Assembly: GCA_029204225.1 (NCBI GenBank)
Contig: CM055109.1
Location: 35,846,496-35,910,495 of the forward strand
Direction of reading: 5' to 3'
DNA length: 64,000 bases
Origin: Diphasiastrum complanatum
Lineage: Eukaryota; Streptophyta; Lycopodiopsida; Lycopodiales; Lycopodiaceae
In this document: positions 42,709 through 54,509 of the stretch, piece after piece
How positions within the stretch are numbered: the stretch's first letter is position 1
How the letters are laid out: each line of letters begins with the position of its first letter
Notes under the pieces: generated by a model
Databases searched by the model: none
Told to the model about the DNA's origin: nothing
Seen by the model: the letters and a program-made list of their open reading frames with translations, nothing else
Program-made: the position numbers and the translations under genes

Positions 42709-43009
42709 AGGGGCTAGGGGGGGAATGAGTCTTGCTTTTCCAAAAAAAGAGAATCATGCAATTTAGCAAAAGTGTTGTGCTTTTTGCAAATTCAACAAAG
42801 TGCTAATGCACTAGGAAAAGGTCTTTTTGATGACCTTCCTATCAAGCCTTTCTCTCGGGTTCACGAGTCATAAAATTGTGGCAAAGGATTGAGCAAAATC
42901 GTAATCAAAGATATGTTAAAATCGGAAAAAAAAAAATTATTATCGAATGGGCCGGCTGGGCCTATTCCGTTGAGTAAGGCCCGAGAATGGATAGTTCATT
43001 CGCCAAATA

Positions 43010-43250
43010 TTATTATCTCTATAATAAGCCGCCAAATATTATCATCTCCATAATAAGCCACAACTGACAACACCTAAAAAGTCATTTTCAAGACAACAAC
43101 TAAAAAGTCATTTTTCAAGGTAAAAGATGGCAAGGGAGGTCACTTTTAAAGTGTGAAACTTTTTACAAGTGTGACAAATATTATCATTTTCCAAGCATAA
43201 AAGATGGCAAGGGAGTTCACGTGTAAAGTGTGAAACTTTTTAAAAGGCGT
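43010..43250. repeat. Local tandem duplications
   Basis: Two ~30-base units with CGCCAAATATTAT.ATCTC.ATAATAAGCC at 43,000-43,060. Then two ~75-base units with AAAAGATGGCAAGGGAG.TCAC and AAAGTGTGAAACTTTTTA (near 43,123 and 43,198). Confidence 0.75.
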
Positions 43251-43800
43251 CTTGACAGGTTATATTCTCCCTTCACAACTATATATATGACACTTTTGTG
43301 GAGGGGCAAGCCATGGTCCGAGGGCATTCCACCCTAGGAGGCAAGCCCGAGGCCTTTGGGCCTACTCTTTGTACATAATGTGCAAGTGTGAAGTTTTTTG
43401 TTTTTTACAATCCTTTTTATTTTATGCTTTTAAATTGTTACCATTTCCACATAGCAATCAAGTGCCAAAAAAAACAAATTGCGATTTCTCTTCAATTTTT
43501 GTGTTGTCGAAATGTGCTTGTTTTCAACCAGTGATAGACTACCACATGGCACATGCAAATTTTGTTACCATATGCATGTTCCATGTGGCAACCTTTAGTG
43601 GTTGTCCACATGCATATATCGTTGAAATTATTTGCTTTTGGAGGTGTGTAGCACAAAGAAAAACCTAGTGGCTTTATGTGAGCATAATGAGAATTAATCA
43701 TTTATAATTTGCCCAAAAAAAATAGTCGAGTTCATTTTCACATTTTATAATATGATTCTCACGTCTTTCAAACTTTTTTTTTCTCGTGTTCCAAAAAATG
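43251..43800. other. AT-rich non-coding DNA
   Basis: No gene. Short open frames near 43,369-43,700 exist on both strands but show no motif. Confidence 0.45.
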
Positions 43801-44130
43801 AGAAATGAACTTTTAATGAGCAATTTTTCTTCGAATATTCAAGGCATTGGGAATCAACTTTTTATATTCGACAAATGAGAAGTAAACTCATAATGAGCAA
43901 AGATTTGTTCACACCTTACAAGCAAAACACGAATCAACTTCTAATTATAGACAAATGGAAAGTGAAATTGAAACGGCAAAAATATGTTCACAGGTAGGTG
44001 AGAATCAACCTCTTGTTTTAGATGAATGGAAAGTTGAAAGTGAACTCACAATGGCAAATTCCATTGAATTCCCAATGCCAAAGATTCGTTCACACACTGA
44101 GGTGAATTGAGAATTAGACAAATGGGAAAT
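43801..44130. repeat. Degenerate ~75-85-bp tandem repeat, about four to five units
   Basis: Units built on 'GACAAATGG.AA.TGAACTCACAATGGCAAA...TTGTTCACAC...GAATCAACTT' recur from 43,801 to 44,130, strongly diverged. An old tandem array. Confidence 0.6.
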
Positions 44131-45100
44131 GAACTCACAATATCCAAAATTCTCTTTATGTTGTGAACTGGGAAATGACGACCTAATTTCTAGAGGCATC
44201 CCGACCTTTGCATTGTTTAACTGATGTTCAAAAACATGAAGTAATCTTCCAAGCAAATCATTCACTAAAGCCAGTGCTCTAGAAAGTCAGCAAAGTATAG
44301 TGCTCTAGGGAGTCGACAAATTGGCATTATATCTATGGATCTAAAAAATTTACAATTTTTTATATAGGCATATAAACCCTTTGTATGTAATAGTAGTGGA
44401 AAATATATGTTTTCTTAATAAGATAATGTTTTAAAAGAGTATAAAGTATTTAATATTTTCTAACCTGTTTTTTTTTTACTCAAAGAAAACGTGCAAGTCA
44501 TAAAGAAAAGTTAAAAGTGACGAGTAGGCTTCAAATTTGAAAGGTGACATGCACGTCGAAGCCTGCAGCTGAAGACTCGGACAAGCACGCCCATATTTTG
44601 AAATTTGAATCCTTCCCAACCTCCCGTTCTGCACGGATCATGCATTGGGCCATGGGTCCATGTATGACCATCATGCATGCATGCATGCGTAATGGGTGCC
44701 GGGCACCCTGACGAAGCAGGTGAAGGGCGCTTGTCCTTCAGGGAAGAAGGGCCCTTCAATAAGATGGCAATCTTTTTATTTAACTGACAAATTGCAATTT
44801 TTTGTTTTGATTTAATAAAAAGGCGGTGAATATGTATGATATATTAATGCCAAAGAGTATTTTGTGCTGTGTTTTTTGAGAGGTGCAACGCATGTCCAAA
44901 AGCATCAAAGAAAAGCAAAAAAGAGCTTTGTAAAGTGGTCATTGGAAAGCTATATTTAAAATTCACGTTTGAAATTGATAAGTAAATCAAAAAAGGTTCG
45001 ATTCAGGCTGGTTTCACATGGGGCTCGGGGTAAGCCGGTTTGTCCCACGTAATGCTCAAGTCTCAATTTTTCTTTGTATTTTGGATGTACCTTCAGAGGC
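44131..45100. other. Non-coding DNA
   Basis: Contains ATGCATGCATGCATGC near 44,673-44,690 and otherwise no feature I can identify. Confidence 0.4.
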
Positions 45101-45109
45101 AAATATTTG

Positions 45110-45259
45110 TTTGTGATTGAAATAAGCACTCATTCTATTCAAAATTGACACAACGATTCAGCAATTTTGCGATTCCGTCAGCAATTTATTTGTGATTGAA
45201 ATAAGCACTCATTCTATTCAAAATTGACACAACGATTCAGCAATTTTGCGATTCCGTCA
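45110..45259. repeat. 79-bp tandem duplication
   Basis: TTTGTGATTGAAATAAGCAC...GATTCCGTCA occurs at 45,110 and again at 45,189 with about 70 identical bases. A recent duplication. Confidence 0.9.
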
Positions 45260-45562
45260 AAAAATTTCATCACCAATTTAGGGATTTAATGTTGCATCGA
45301 TTCTATCAAGAGAGAAAAAAGTTCGGACTTAGCATTACACAAGGGAAGGCCCTCTTCCCCTCGGGCCTTCCGTGCAGGTCAGGGCCCTGGCCTAGGGCAA
45401 GGGCCCTCCCAACACAAAAGGCCTCGAGGCAGGGCCTTCTGCCCCACTTACTCCCCATTTGGGACTTACCCCCTTGTTTTTCACACGTTCTAGGCCTACT
45501 GTGTGATAGAGAGAGAAGAGGCGCACCCACCCTCTATTCATCAAGCTTTGGGCCTTGATTCA

Positions 45563-45565
<3 letters not shown>

Positions 45566-45654
<89 letters not shown>
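45566..45654. repeat. (GA)n microsatellite
   Basis: About 89 bases of GA. It is one of two long tracts 84 bases apart; Arg-Glu frames across them are artefacts. Confidence 0.95.
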
Positions 45655-45655
<1 letters not shown>

Positions 45656-45735
45656 CTACTCACACACCCCCTCTTTAAGATGTTCATCAAGTGTTGGTCG
45701 TCAAGCGTTGGGCCCTACTTCAAGCAAGAGAGATG

Positions 45736-45738
<3 letters not shown>

Positions 45739-45816
<78 letters not shown>
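45739..45816. repeat. (GA)n microsatellite
   Basis: About 78 bases of GA. The DNA before each tract shares CATCAAG..TTGGGCC..TTCA..CAAG (near 45,540 and 45,700), so tract and flank were duplicated together. Confidence 0.95.
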
Positions 45817-45821
<5 letters not shown>

Positions 45822-47430
45822 TGCAAAGATGGCAAAACATTGTAAAAAATGTATAAGATTGAGAATTAAAAAACACAAATTGTATTGGACTAAGATTCCA
45901 TGCAAATTGATTAATATTTGTAAAACCCAATTTTTTTGGAACCATGGCTCAATGGATTGTTGTTTTTCTAAGTCTTAAATCCTTCTAAATTGCAATATAT
46001 GTTTTTTTTCATTTTTCAACGATTTGAATGCGTTTTGAACATACACTTGTATGACAAAGCTTCTCGTGATTAAAAGATCGCCTTACTTGTTTGCAACTAG
46101 CCATATCAACTAATAATTGATTTATCATTACACATTTACAAAATTATTTAATGATCTATTCTAATGTCAATATAATATAATCAATAATATAATAATTATA
46201 CATTAGTATGTTCATTTCTATGTAAGATCATGATATTTGTTAGTGTTTTTGTATAGAGTTTCACAGAATTTGTTGGACATCAAAGCATTGTGAGAATCAG
46301 AGAAAGCGTAGGCCCTAGTTGGATCGGGAAGCAAAGTACGTGGCCTTGGAGTCACGTACTTGGTACTTGAATAGCAGCTCCCCATCGAACAGAGCTAGCA
46401 CTTGCTCTACTCAACTGGCAAGCAGCAGCTACCATCTATACAACTGCAAAACTAAACTTTGCATTGAATTACATTGGAAGGACAAGATTTATCAATTCTT
46501 GCCAACCCACCAAGATCCTCTTGCATACATAAATCCAACTCAACTTTATACGCAAATGATTGAAAAATGAGTACAAGCTAAAGTGTTGACTCATTGCAAT
46601 CATTTACAAAAGTTGCTAAAAAATAATTAGTCCAATCAAGAAGAGCATAAAGCTCTCACAAATTTTTTGAAGGATAATACAAGCATGCATGGAATGGAAA
46701 AGATCTTATGTATCATATCAGCTAGAATGTTGACAATTAATATATGAAACATCTTATGAAGGCCTAAATGCTTATGGAACAAGCAAGAATCTAAGATCCC
46801 AGCACTCAGAAAGAGACGTGGATATTTATATAGGTTGAGTCATTGTTGGTCTGCTATATATTAAGCTTTAAAATCTGAATGAATTGGTAGATATCAAATG
46901 ATTATCAGAAGAATTGAAGTTGTATATTTCAGAAGATGTTTTACGATGAAGATACTTCTCTTGATATACTCAAAATATCTACAACTACTTCTTCTACAGT
47001 TATTACAATCACCTCATACTGTACAATGTAGGCAGACTTCCAACGTTGGGTCGGATTTCTGACCGACAGTGTTCAAAAATATATATGTTCGGATTTTATA
47101 CAAAGGATCAAAAAATATGTATTGGTTTGGAAAATATGTTGTGGGTCGAATTTTTCGGGGTCAGAAAAATTACACCTGATCCGAACCGAACATGTTCGAA
47201 GGCGCTCGGATAATTTAGTGAAAGTTCGAAAAAGTCCAAACCAATCTGACCCAACCTGACCTGACCCAGGGTCAGAATTTTCCTACTAAGGAAAAACTCG
47301 AGCCTTCTATTAACAAATGAATTTGAGACTAAGCATTGAATTCCAACACTCGCCCTTAATGTGGATTCTGAAAAACTTTGATCTTCAGATTTAACCTGTC
47401 ATTGAATCTGAGTTGTCGCTCTTTTGTTAG
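45817..47430. other. Non-coding DNA with a short hairpin
   Basis: A perfect 9-bp inverted repeat (AAGTACGTG / CACGTACTT, 46,334-46,342 and 46,353-46,361) has a 10-base loop. At 47,060-47,280 there are many short words like GGTCGGAT and CCGAACC. No gene is recognised. Confidence 0.45.
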
Positions 47431-47439
47431 AGCCGTTGT

Positions 47440-48560
47440 GAAGTAATCTGTTGCCATCAAGTTTGTCTTGTTGGGTGTAGCCTTCTCTTTGTGGTCGAAA
47501 AATTGGTCTTCCAAAAAAGTGACATTTCTACTCGTGAATGCTTTTTAAGTGTCCAGGTTGTAGAGCTTGTATGCCTTCTGATCTGGAGAGTAGCCAATAA
47601 AAATTAATCTGCTATTGTTCGATCCTCTATTCGGATTTTTCTGTTGATCAGTAGAGATCTAATTGAAAGCTTTGCATCCAAACACTCTAATATTTGTGAG
47701 TGATGGCTTCAATCCTGTCCACACCTCATAAGGTGTCTTGCCATTCAGGGCTTTGTTGATGGATCGATTTTGTAAGTAGGCTGTTGTGGTAACAGCTTCT
47801 GCCCAGAATTTCTTTGAAAGAGAGGCGTGGGCCAACAATGCTCTTGGCACTAGCAATGAGTGTCTGATTCTTCCTTTGAGCTGCACCTTTGGACTAAGGT
47901 GAGTAGCTGATTTGTAGTTGTATTCCTTTGGCCTTGCAAAAGACTTTGAACTTGGTGGAGATAAATACTCTCCCTCCATCAGAGCGTAGAGCTTTGATTC
48001 TTCTCTGGTTCAATTTTTTTGCTAATGTCTTAAACTGCATGAAGAACTTGTCTCTAATTTGTTCTTCAAGAAATAAGTTGCAGTCCTCTGAGAGAAGTCA
48101 TTAATAAAAGTCAATAAGTAGACAGCTCCCCCTGTGGAAACAGTATGCATAGGGCCACAAATGTCCATGTGTACAAGATCTAGCAAATTTCTAGAAGTAT
48201 GGACTGTAACGGAAATTGTAGGACTTCTAAAATGCTTGCTGATTATACAGCTTTTGCATGAAGGTTCGGATTTGCTAATTGGAGACTGATCTTGTACTAA
48301 ATTCTGTTTGGACATTTGTTGAATACTATTACAATTGTGATGGCCTAATCTGAAATGCAAAGGCACATCAACTAATTCAGAAGTGGAAGTGTAAAGAGCT
48401 TGACAATTAGAAGAATTGTAGTGGCTGATTTTGAAAAGATTGCCACTTCTTCTCCCAAAGATCCTTTCTTCTTATTGGTTATTGTAAAATCAGAGAGCAA
48501 AATCAAATTGCATTCTTGTTTGGCAAATTCAACAAGTTTGTAACTAGGTATTATCTAATC
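47440..48560 (-). pseudogene. pol: Copia gag-pre-integrase and integrase fragment
   Basis: Minus-strand blocks in order. Near 48,420-48,540: CNLILLSDFTI, FGRRSGNLFKI. Then PLHFRLGHHN (48,330-48,366) and CKSCIISKH, the pre-integrase HHCC region. DLVHMDICGPMHT follows, with the first catalytic Asp, and then YLLTFINDFSQRTATYFLK. Further left is a damaged centre, then ARALLAHASLSKKFWAEAVT, AYLQNRS, TPYEVWTGLKPSL, VFGCKAF (47,659-47,860), and finally FIGYSPDQKAYKLYN and NVTFLEDQFF (47,500-47,600). These are Ty1/Copia pol blocks up to the RT border. Frameshifts and stops interrupt them, and RT is not present. Confidence 0.85.
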
Positions 48561-48758
48561 GCATTTTAATCCATTTTTGTTAGAGCCTTTCATAAACTTC
48601 TTTACAGATCTATACCCCTTGCGACTCACACCTCTTCGATGGTATGCATACACCATCGCTTGAACTTGTCGACTAGCCTTTTTGCCATTCTCAAGCGATT
48701 TGAAACACTTGTTTCATCTTCCATAATTCTCATTAAATCTTTACTCCTCAGAAAATGT

Positions 48759-49043
48759 CTATGTATTTTTCTCTAATAAAATATTTTCCAACCATATATG
48801 CAAGACCTCTTTTGTGACTCTCATACATCTTTTACTGGCACCACCACCTGGTGCCAAAGCTTCTAATTTGCGTCTCTTAGTGTTTTCTTTTTGTGCTTGT
48901 TGATCCATTGAGACTCTACACTTTCGTTGTAAGTCGTATATTGTCCTCTGAAATATAGTGATTGAAGTTTTCAATTCTTCAATTTTTGCAACAGAACTGG
49001 CAAGCTCTATTTTTAAACCATTTACCTCCTGCTCCAATTTCAT
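48759..49043 (-). CDS. Coiled-coil-like open frame, unknown
   Basis: A minus-strand frame from ATG 49,043, 94 codons. It starts with a heptad-like stretch (MKLEQEVNGLKIELASSVAK, IEELKTSITI) followed by a Lys/Arg-rich part (KENTKRRKLEA). Such composition can be a coiled coil. It lies just upstream of the Copia fragment in the same orientation, so it could be element-derived or an exon remnant. I do not recognise it. Confidence 0.25.
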   Translation of the reverse strand: MKLEQEVNGLKIELASSVAKIEELKTSITIFQRTIYDLQRKCRVSMDQQAQKENTKRRKLEALAPGGGASKRCMRVTKEVLHIWLENILLEKNT

Positions 49044-49099
49044 ATTTATTCCATGCAGTGGCTTTGAATTGTCATATGAGTGTTTGTTGTATATGCCAA

Positions 49100-50510
49100 T
49101 GTCTCAGCTTGGATTTTTCAAGACTCTATTGCTTGACAATAGCCAAGGAGTCCATTACCACCATCCCCAACGAATCTTAACAAACTATGTACGTCAGAAA
49201 ATTTAGGAGGAGCATCTGCCAGTGGATTGCGGGGGTTCAAATCACCTCTTACCCATATGTCAATATGTTTTCTGCCTTCTAATCTCCAACAATGCATCTC
49301 ATATGGATTTAACTTAACACCCCATGCAACTTTGGTTGTCGCATAATCCTTCTCTAATTTTATATGTGAGTGATACTTGGTTGTCAACTTAAAGATGTCG
49401 AAGCTCCCAAACGATGTAGAACTTTAAATATATCTTAATCAAATGATGTCAATGTTCAATGTGAACTGAGCATGATATAAGCTTTATTAGGCATATACTA
49501 GTTTGCCCTGCCTAGGGTTCTATTGTAGTTAGGACAATGAACCTCCTATACTAGCCCTATTCTAGTTGTACTTTGTAACTTACCTACGGCACTATGATTT
49601 TTTGTAACAGTTCACTATTATTTCAAAGATTTTCCTTTTCCTTTTGGAGAACCTCATCCTCTAGCAATTTTATTCACATGGATGGTAATCTCCCTTCACA
49701 CACTCCTAGTGTTGATGTCTGTGATTACATTGACACTAGCATGCATTTCTCACCTCCAAATAAAATGCAAAAAAGAAGGTCCACAAACAATAGTAGACCA
49801 AATTCTATGAGGAGAACAAATAGAGTAGCATAGAGGGCAGTAAATTACACATTTCGATAAATGGTGGTAGGTAATCTATTAGCAATTTAATAGACAAGTT
49901 TTCACATACACTTTGAGTTTGTGAGAAAAAAGGATGACATCACCTTACTTCTTGTTCAAGACGTCTCTCAAATGCATATATATGCGATTTGACTAAGCAT
50001 ATCAATAATTGAATGTTTGCTTAGTTTTATATTTCAAATGATACTACTTCATGAAAAATTCACAATGCATACACGGGTAACAATACTAAAATTCTTCAAA
50101 TTTTTCTTGAAGATGAAAGAGCAAAGCATAAAACATTTTGTTGATGTAGTTGAGTCGATTAAAATACTTTGGTTCAACAAATAACAATGAAAACATGTCC
50201 AAGAAAGGTCAATGATAAGATGGTTCATGTAAGTTATTGTGGACTTTATTTATATTATCTCCAATTCTACTATGTCTTTTTGTAGATCATACAATATCAC
50301 ATAATATTTTGTGGAGTGTGAGGTGGTAACACAACTTTGCATGAGTAAGCGCCACCATTAAAAGAAAGAAATTCAAGCTAAAAGCAAGTATACTTAGTTC
50401 AATACAAGAAGATTTAGCTATGTGGAAGTGATTGATTTATCGAAAGTTTTTTATTTCATTGTACATTGTATTTTTTGGTGAACCAAATTTTTGCATAATT
50501 TTATGTCTTT
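49100..50510. other. Non-coding DNA
   Basis: Short frames at 49,118-49,387 (minus) and 49,594-49,833 (plus) have no recognised domain. Otherwise AT-rich. Confidence 0.4.
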
Positions 50511-50517
50511 CAAATTA

Positions 50518-50640
50518 TGTTGGAAGGCAATGATAGGCTCAACTCTACAAATTATGCAACTTGGAAAGTAAGGATGGAATCCTTGCTTGAGGAAAAGGAT
50601 CCATGGGCTTGCCTTAATATTTACCTATTGATTGATTTAT
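50518..50640 (+). pseudogene. gag: Copia gag N-terminal fragment
   Basis: From ATG 50,518 the frame reads MLEGNDRLNSTNYATWKVRM then ESLLEEKDPWACL. This is the conserved start of Copia gag ('F.G.NY..Wk..m...L....lW'). The rest of gag is not recognisable after 50,640. It has the same orientation as the integrase fragment at 51.8-52.4 kb and may be the same element. Confidence 0.6.
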
Positions 50641-51780
50641 TTATATAAAAAACAGGGAGTTTTCAATTTATAAAGAGGGAGATCATATGAGATGAAAAGT
50701 TGAGAAAGTGTTATTGGAGCTTTGTAGGTTGGCCCTAGTACTGTATATCTTTTATTCTTAGCTCTATAAGTTACATTATATGCAAAAAAAGAAAATTCTG
50801 TTTGTACGGTAAGCATTGTTCATCCATTACAAAAAAAAAAAAAAAAAAAAAAAGCTAGTTCACTCTAATAGCCTTCCTCCTCTCTATTTAGACCCATGCT
50901 ACACATACTTCAATTTCAAGTAAGCTTTAGTCTCATTAATGGAGGAGAAATTTTAGTTTTTTTTAACTCCCTAGTCAACCTATTTATTTATTTGATATGA
51001 CAATCAGTTTTTTCTTAGCAACACACTAGCATGTCTTGTGTATTTTTATAAAATTGATAAAATCAAAGCACCAAAACCTCAAACAAAGATTCGTTGATCT
51101 CAACATTTTGTAAACGAATTGCACATACACTTGTTGGGTTTTCGAGTTCTCTTTTTCAACAACCTTGTATATTTGTCTTTGAACAAACTATTTTATTTCC
51201 AGTTTCAACAATCATTCTATTTCAATAAGATTCTCATGCTTTCATTTTGCAATCATTTTTTTAGATAACCAATTCATGATATTCACAACACTTGAGACAT
51301 TCAATCAATAACAACTTACGACTAATGCATTCCAGTATTATTAGGAAAAAAATAGTTTTATATATATGCAAATTAAAATCAATGAGCTACAACTATACTC
51401 ATTACAAGAGCTCTAAGTACAAAAGGGCCCTATCACAAATGCCACGTAGGATGGAAAAATTTGTCAAAATTAATAATTATACTACAAGAAGTGTCTGCCT
51501 GCAGTATTTACAATGCAAAACCATTATGGTTATAGTTATGGTTACAATAATGATTAACTAAGGCTTCTCTCAGGAGAAATCATCCCTAGGGCGAAATCAA
51601 CTCTCTGGAGAAGACATTTGGATCAATTAGCATTCACCATCTTCAAATAGTACACGAAAAGCTTACACTCTCGAGAGAAAAGAGAGATGGCAAGATTTGA
51701 AAAATAAGAGCGCCAACTACATTACACAAATTGAGCAAATTTACAAATAAGAAATGAACGGCATGGCAACATTTGAATCA
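50641..51780. other. AT-rich non-coding DNA
   Basis: Includes a 23-base poly(A) run at 50,831-50,853. If one Copia element spans 50.5-52.5 kb, this is its decayed gag/protease interior, but no block is visible. Confidence 0.35.
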
Positions 51781-51789
51781 AAGAGCAAT

Positions 51790-52336
51790 CTCAATCTTCA
51801 CAATCATCGGAGTTGGCTGAATTGTGCCACGCAAGGTTTGGGCATCTCAACTTTGTAAGCTTGAAGAAGCTGAAGACATTTAATATGGTAGAAGACATTC
51901 CTACTATTGAGCAGCCGGAAGGGCATGCATGCGAGGGGTGCATACTTGGAACGTTCAAAGGAAACCTTTTCCAATTTATAAAATTATAAGAGTTCTTGAT
52001 AAATTTGATTTGGTTCATAGTGATGTTTGTGGTCCAATGAGGACCGAATCCATTGGAAAGTGCATCTATTTTGTGATTTTTATTGATGACTTTTCCCGTT
52101 TTACATGGATCTATCCTATGAAGGCTAAATCAGAAGTTTTTTAACATTTCAAAGATTTTCTAGCAATGGTGGAAAATCAGTTTGGGTATTCTTTGAAGAC
52201 CCTACACACCGATCGAGGAGGGGAATATGTTAAGAATACGTTCGGTGCATTTCTTTGAGAAAAGGGAATTTTACATCAAATGACAACTCCCTATTCGCCT
52301 CAACAAAATGGTGTTGCCGAGCGAAAGAATCGCACA
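51790..52336 (+). pseudogene. pol: Copia gag-pre-integrase and integrase fragment
   Basis: The plus strand reads ELCHARFGHLNFVSLKKLK and CEGCILGTFKG (pre-integrase HHCC). Then come KFDLVHSDVCGPMRTESIGK, YFVIFIDDFSRFTWIYPMK, LHTDRGGEYV and SPQQNGVAERKNRTLH. The Asp of HSDV, the Asp of HTDRGGEY and the Glu of AERKNRT form the DDE triad, all present. Stops near 52,142 and 52,257 and a frameshift near 51,950 break the frame. It ends abruptly at 52,336 in a rearrangement that joins it to the RNase H end. Confidence 0.85.
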
Positions 52337-52470
52337 CTTCACTAAGGCGTTGCCTAGAGTCAAATATATTGCGGACCTCTTCACTAAGGCGTTGCCTAGA
52401 GTCAGATTTGAAGCTTTATGCAAAGCTTTAAATTTGATACCACGTGTTGGTTTTGTTACATAGTGAAGAT
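52337..52470 (+). pseudogene. pol: Copia RNase H C-terminus fused after a large deletion
   Basis: Directly after the integrase block the DNA reads KALPRVKYIADLFTKALPRV and RFEALCKALNL, the extreme C-terminus of Copia pol ('iADifTK.l....f..lr..L'). The whole RT and most of RNase H are missing. A 26-base sequence CTTCACTAAGGCGTTGCC... occurs twice, at 52,337-52,362 and 52,379-52,404, at the join. Confidence 0.8.
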
Positions 52471-52489
52471 TTCAGTTTTTGCATTGTCA

Positions 52490-52945
52490 TTTAAGGAGGG
52501 TATTAGAAATAAATGACTATGCTAAAGTTAATCCATAGGTTACTTTGACCCAAAAGGTCAAGATTTGTGTAACCATGGGTATTTAGTTATTTAGGCCATC
52601 TTAAGTTTGACCCAATTTTGGTCATGTACTGACTCGTGGGTCCTTAGGGGTCTAATTTTGTTTAGGGGCCCTATCTTGACTTTTGGGGGTGCCCTACATT
52701 TAGTAAGTGGTTAAACTTAGGGTTTGGTGGCATTTGGTCACATCCAGGTAGAGTACTTAGATGCTCATTGTGTATTCCATTTTTACAGTTTGGCTAAGCA
52801 TTGCTTTCCATTGCTCTTGTTGTTGTTTTCTCTCTCTCTCTCTTAGAGTTCGGCGCCTAGCCTCTTCTCTCTTGTTTTCTGTGGAGATTGATTGATAACT
52901 AGATCTTGGTGACTTGACTCTTGCTTTCCTACAGGCCTCTTAGAT
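52490..52945 (+). repeat. Probable Copia 3' LTR
   Basis: A polypurine stretch AAGGAGGG (about 52,493) is followed by TATTAGAAATAAATGAC, which would be the LTR start (TG changed to TA). The right border is approximate. A CT-rich stretch lies near 52,830-52,845. Confidence 0.45.
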
Positions 52946-53300
52946 CTTTCACCTAAGTAAAGTAGTCCGTTGCTAATTCACATCTACCCATCTTCAATGT
53001 GTGAAGCTTATTAGTCAAGAACAAGATCCGTGACTGATTTACTGTCTCATACAAGTTCTTCAGTATATCCCAAGCCTCCTTGGGTCCATCTTTATCTCTG
53101 ATATGAGGTATGATCATATCTCTAACTGATAAGTTGATGATATAATGAGCTTTTCTTCTGCGTCTTTGATACTCCCGCAACTGTCTATCAGTGGTAGCAT
53201 CTTGAACTTCCATATACTATAGTTCGTTTCATCTAGGTTGATAGACTCCGACAACACAACATCGTTCAACCTTGCCATTGTACTGATTTGCAACAACTCC
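52946..53300 (-). pseudogene. gag: Copia gag fragment
   Basis: The minus strand reads LSESINLDETNYSIWKFKM near 53,210-53,280. After a frameshift it reads HYIINLSVRDMIIPHI, then DGPKEAWDILKNLYETVNQS and LTNKLHTLKMG. These match Copia gag blocks 'L.g.NY..Wk..m', 'a...i..sl......i', 'A.eaWd.L...y' and 'L...l..lkm'. It faces the plus-strand Copia to its left. Confidence 0.75.
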
Positions 53301-53339
53301 CGACAGTGACCTGTCCAATATAGATCTGTCCAGATCTTG

Positions 53340-53640
53340 TTTATTTGGTTGCTATCTTGCTGCCTCAGATTAGACCTGTCCTGCTGCCTCAGATACGACC
53401 TTCCCCAGTTGTTGTCGCCCTCATGAACACCTGTCCTAGTCGTTGTTGCCTCAAAAGCTGTCTACACCTGTTATAACCTGCTCAGTTACTGCATGCACCG
53501 CCTTGGAAACCACCTGCTCAGGTACTGCCGCTCTTAGAAGCCACTATTCAGGTATTGTCGCCCTTAGAAGGACCTGCAACAGATTTGCTGCCCTTAGGTA
53601 AAGCTTGCTCCAGATGTGACTTGCACCACAAAACCAACAA
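53340..53640. repeat. Degenerate short repeats (CCTGCTCAGGTACTGCCGC-like)
   Basis: Variants of ACCTG.TC..GTACTGCCGC.CTTAGAAG and GACCTGTCCTGCTGCCTCAGAT recur several times. Possibly the 5' LTR or leader of the minus-strand Copia gag. Confidence 0.5.
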
Positions 53641-53784
53641 TCAACTTGAAATTTTTTTATTCCGGTCTATAAACAGCCAATAACTTCCCTTCAATCTTCT
53701 CCTAGAAGATTCTCGTTGTCTTCCTAACAATGTTGACTCCACATGCAGCTTCAGCTCCTTTAATCTGATTGCACACCTACAAAC

Positions 53785-54012
<228 letters not shown>

Positions 54013-54196
54013 AACATGATTAAGACTAGGTAAATATTGATTTTTATATTGTAATAAATTGTAAATACTAATTATTAATAATCTGCAAAGAGCAAAGATT
54101 TGCTTACTCTGAGATAGCACTCTCAATGAATGAGAGAACAAACACTACCTATTGTGTTGCAACAACTATTTGCCAGCACTTTTTTAAAGCTGACAT

Positions 54197-54336
<140 letters not shown>

Positions 54337-54473
54337 CTGAAACTTTGGTTTCTAATCCAGTAGCCTCCTCCAAATTTGTTTCCACCCTAGCTTCTATAGG
54401 CTTGGCTTTTCTCCACCATGCTTGCCCTAGCTCGCCACTACCATAGCTCATCCTAACCCCGCTCTACTATGCT

Positions 54474-54475
<2 letters not shown>

Positions 54476-54506
<31 letters not shown>
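54476..54506. repeat. Poly(C) tract
   Basis: Thirty-one C in a row. Homopolymers of this length are also prone to assembly error. Confidence 0.95.
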
Positions 54507-54508
<2 letters not shown>

Positions 54509-54509
54509 C

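Noticed and set aside
43801-44130. A CRISPR-like array
   Set aside because: Units are diverged throughout, with no constant repeat and unique spacers, and the DNA is eukaryotic.
45503-45856. Long Arg-Glu reading frames over GA tracts (also Leu-Ser frames at 53,769-54,023 and 18,616-18,849, and Ile-Tyr frames at 54,126-54,446)
   Set aside because: They are translations of dinucleotide repeats, which are open in several frames, and have no gene context.
49240-49260. GGGTTCAAATC as a pol III B box of another SINE or tRNA
   Set aside because: No A box at a suitable distance on either strand and no tRNA-like pairing.
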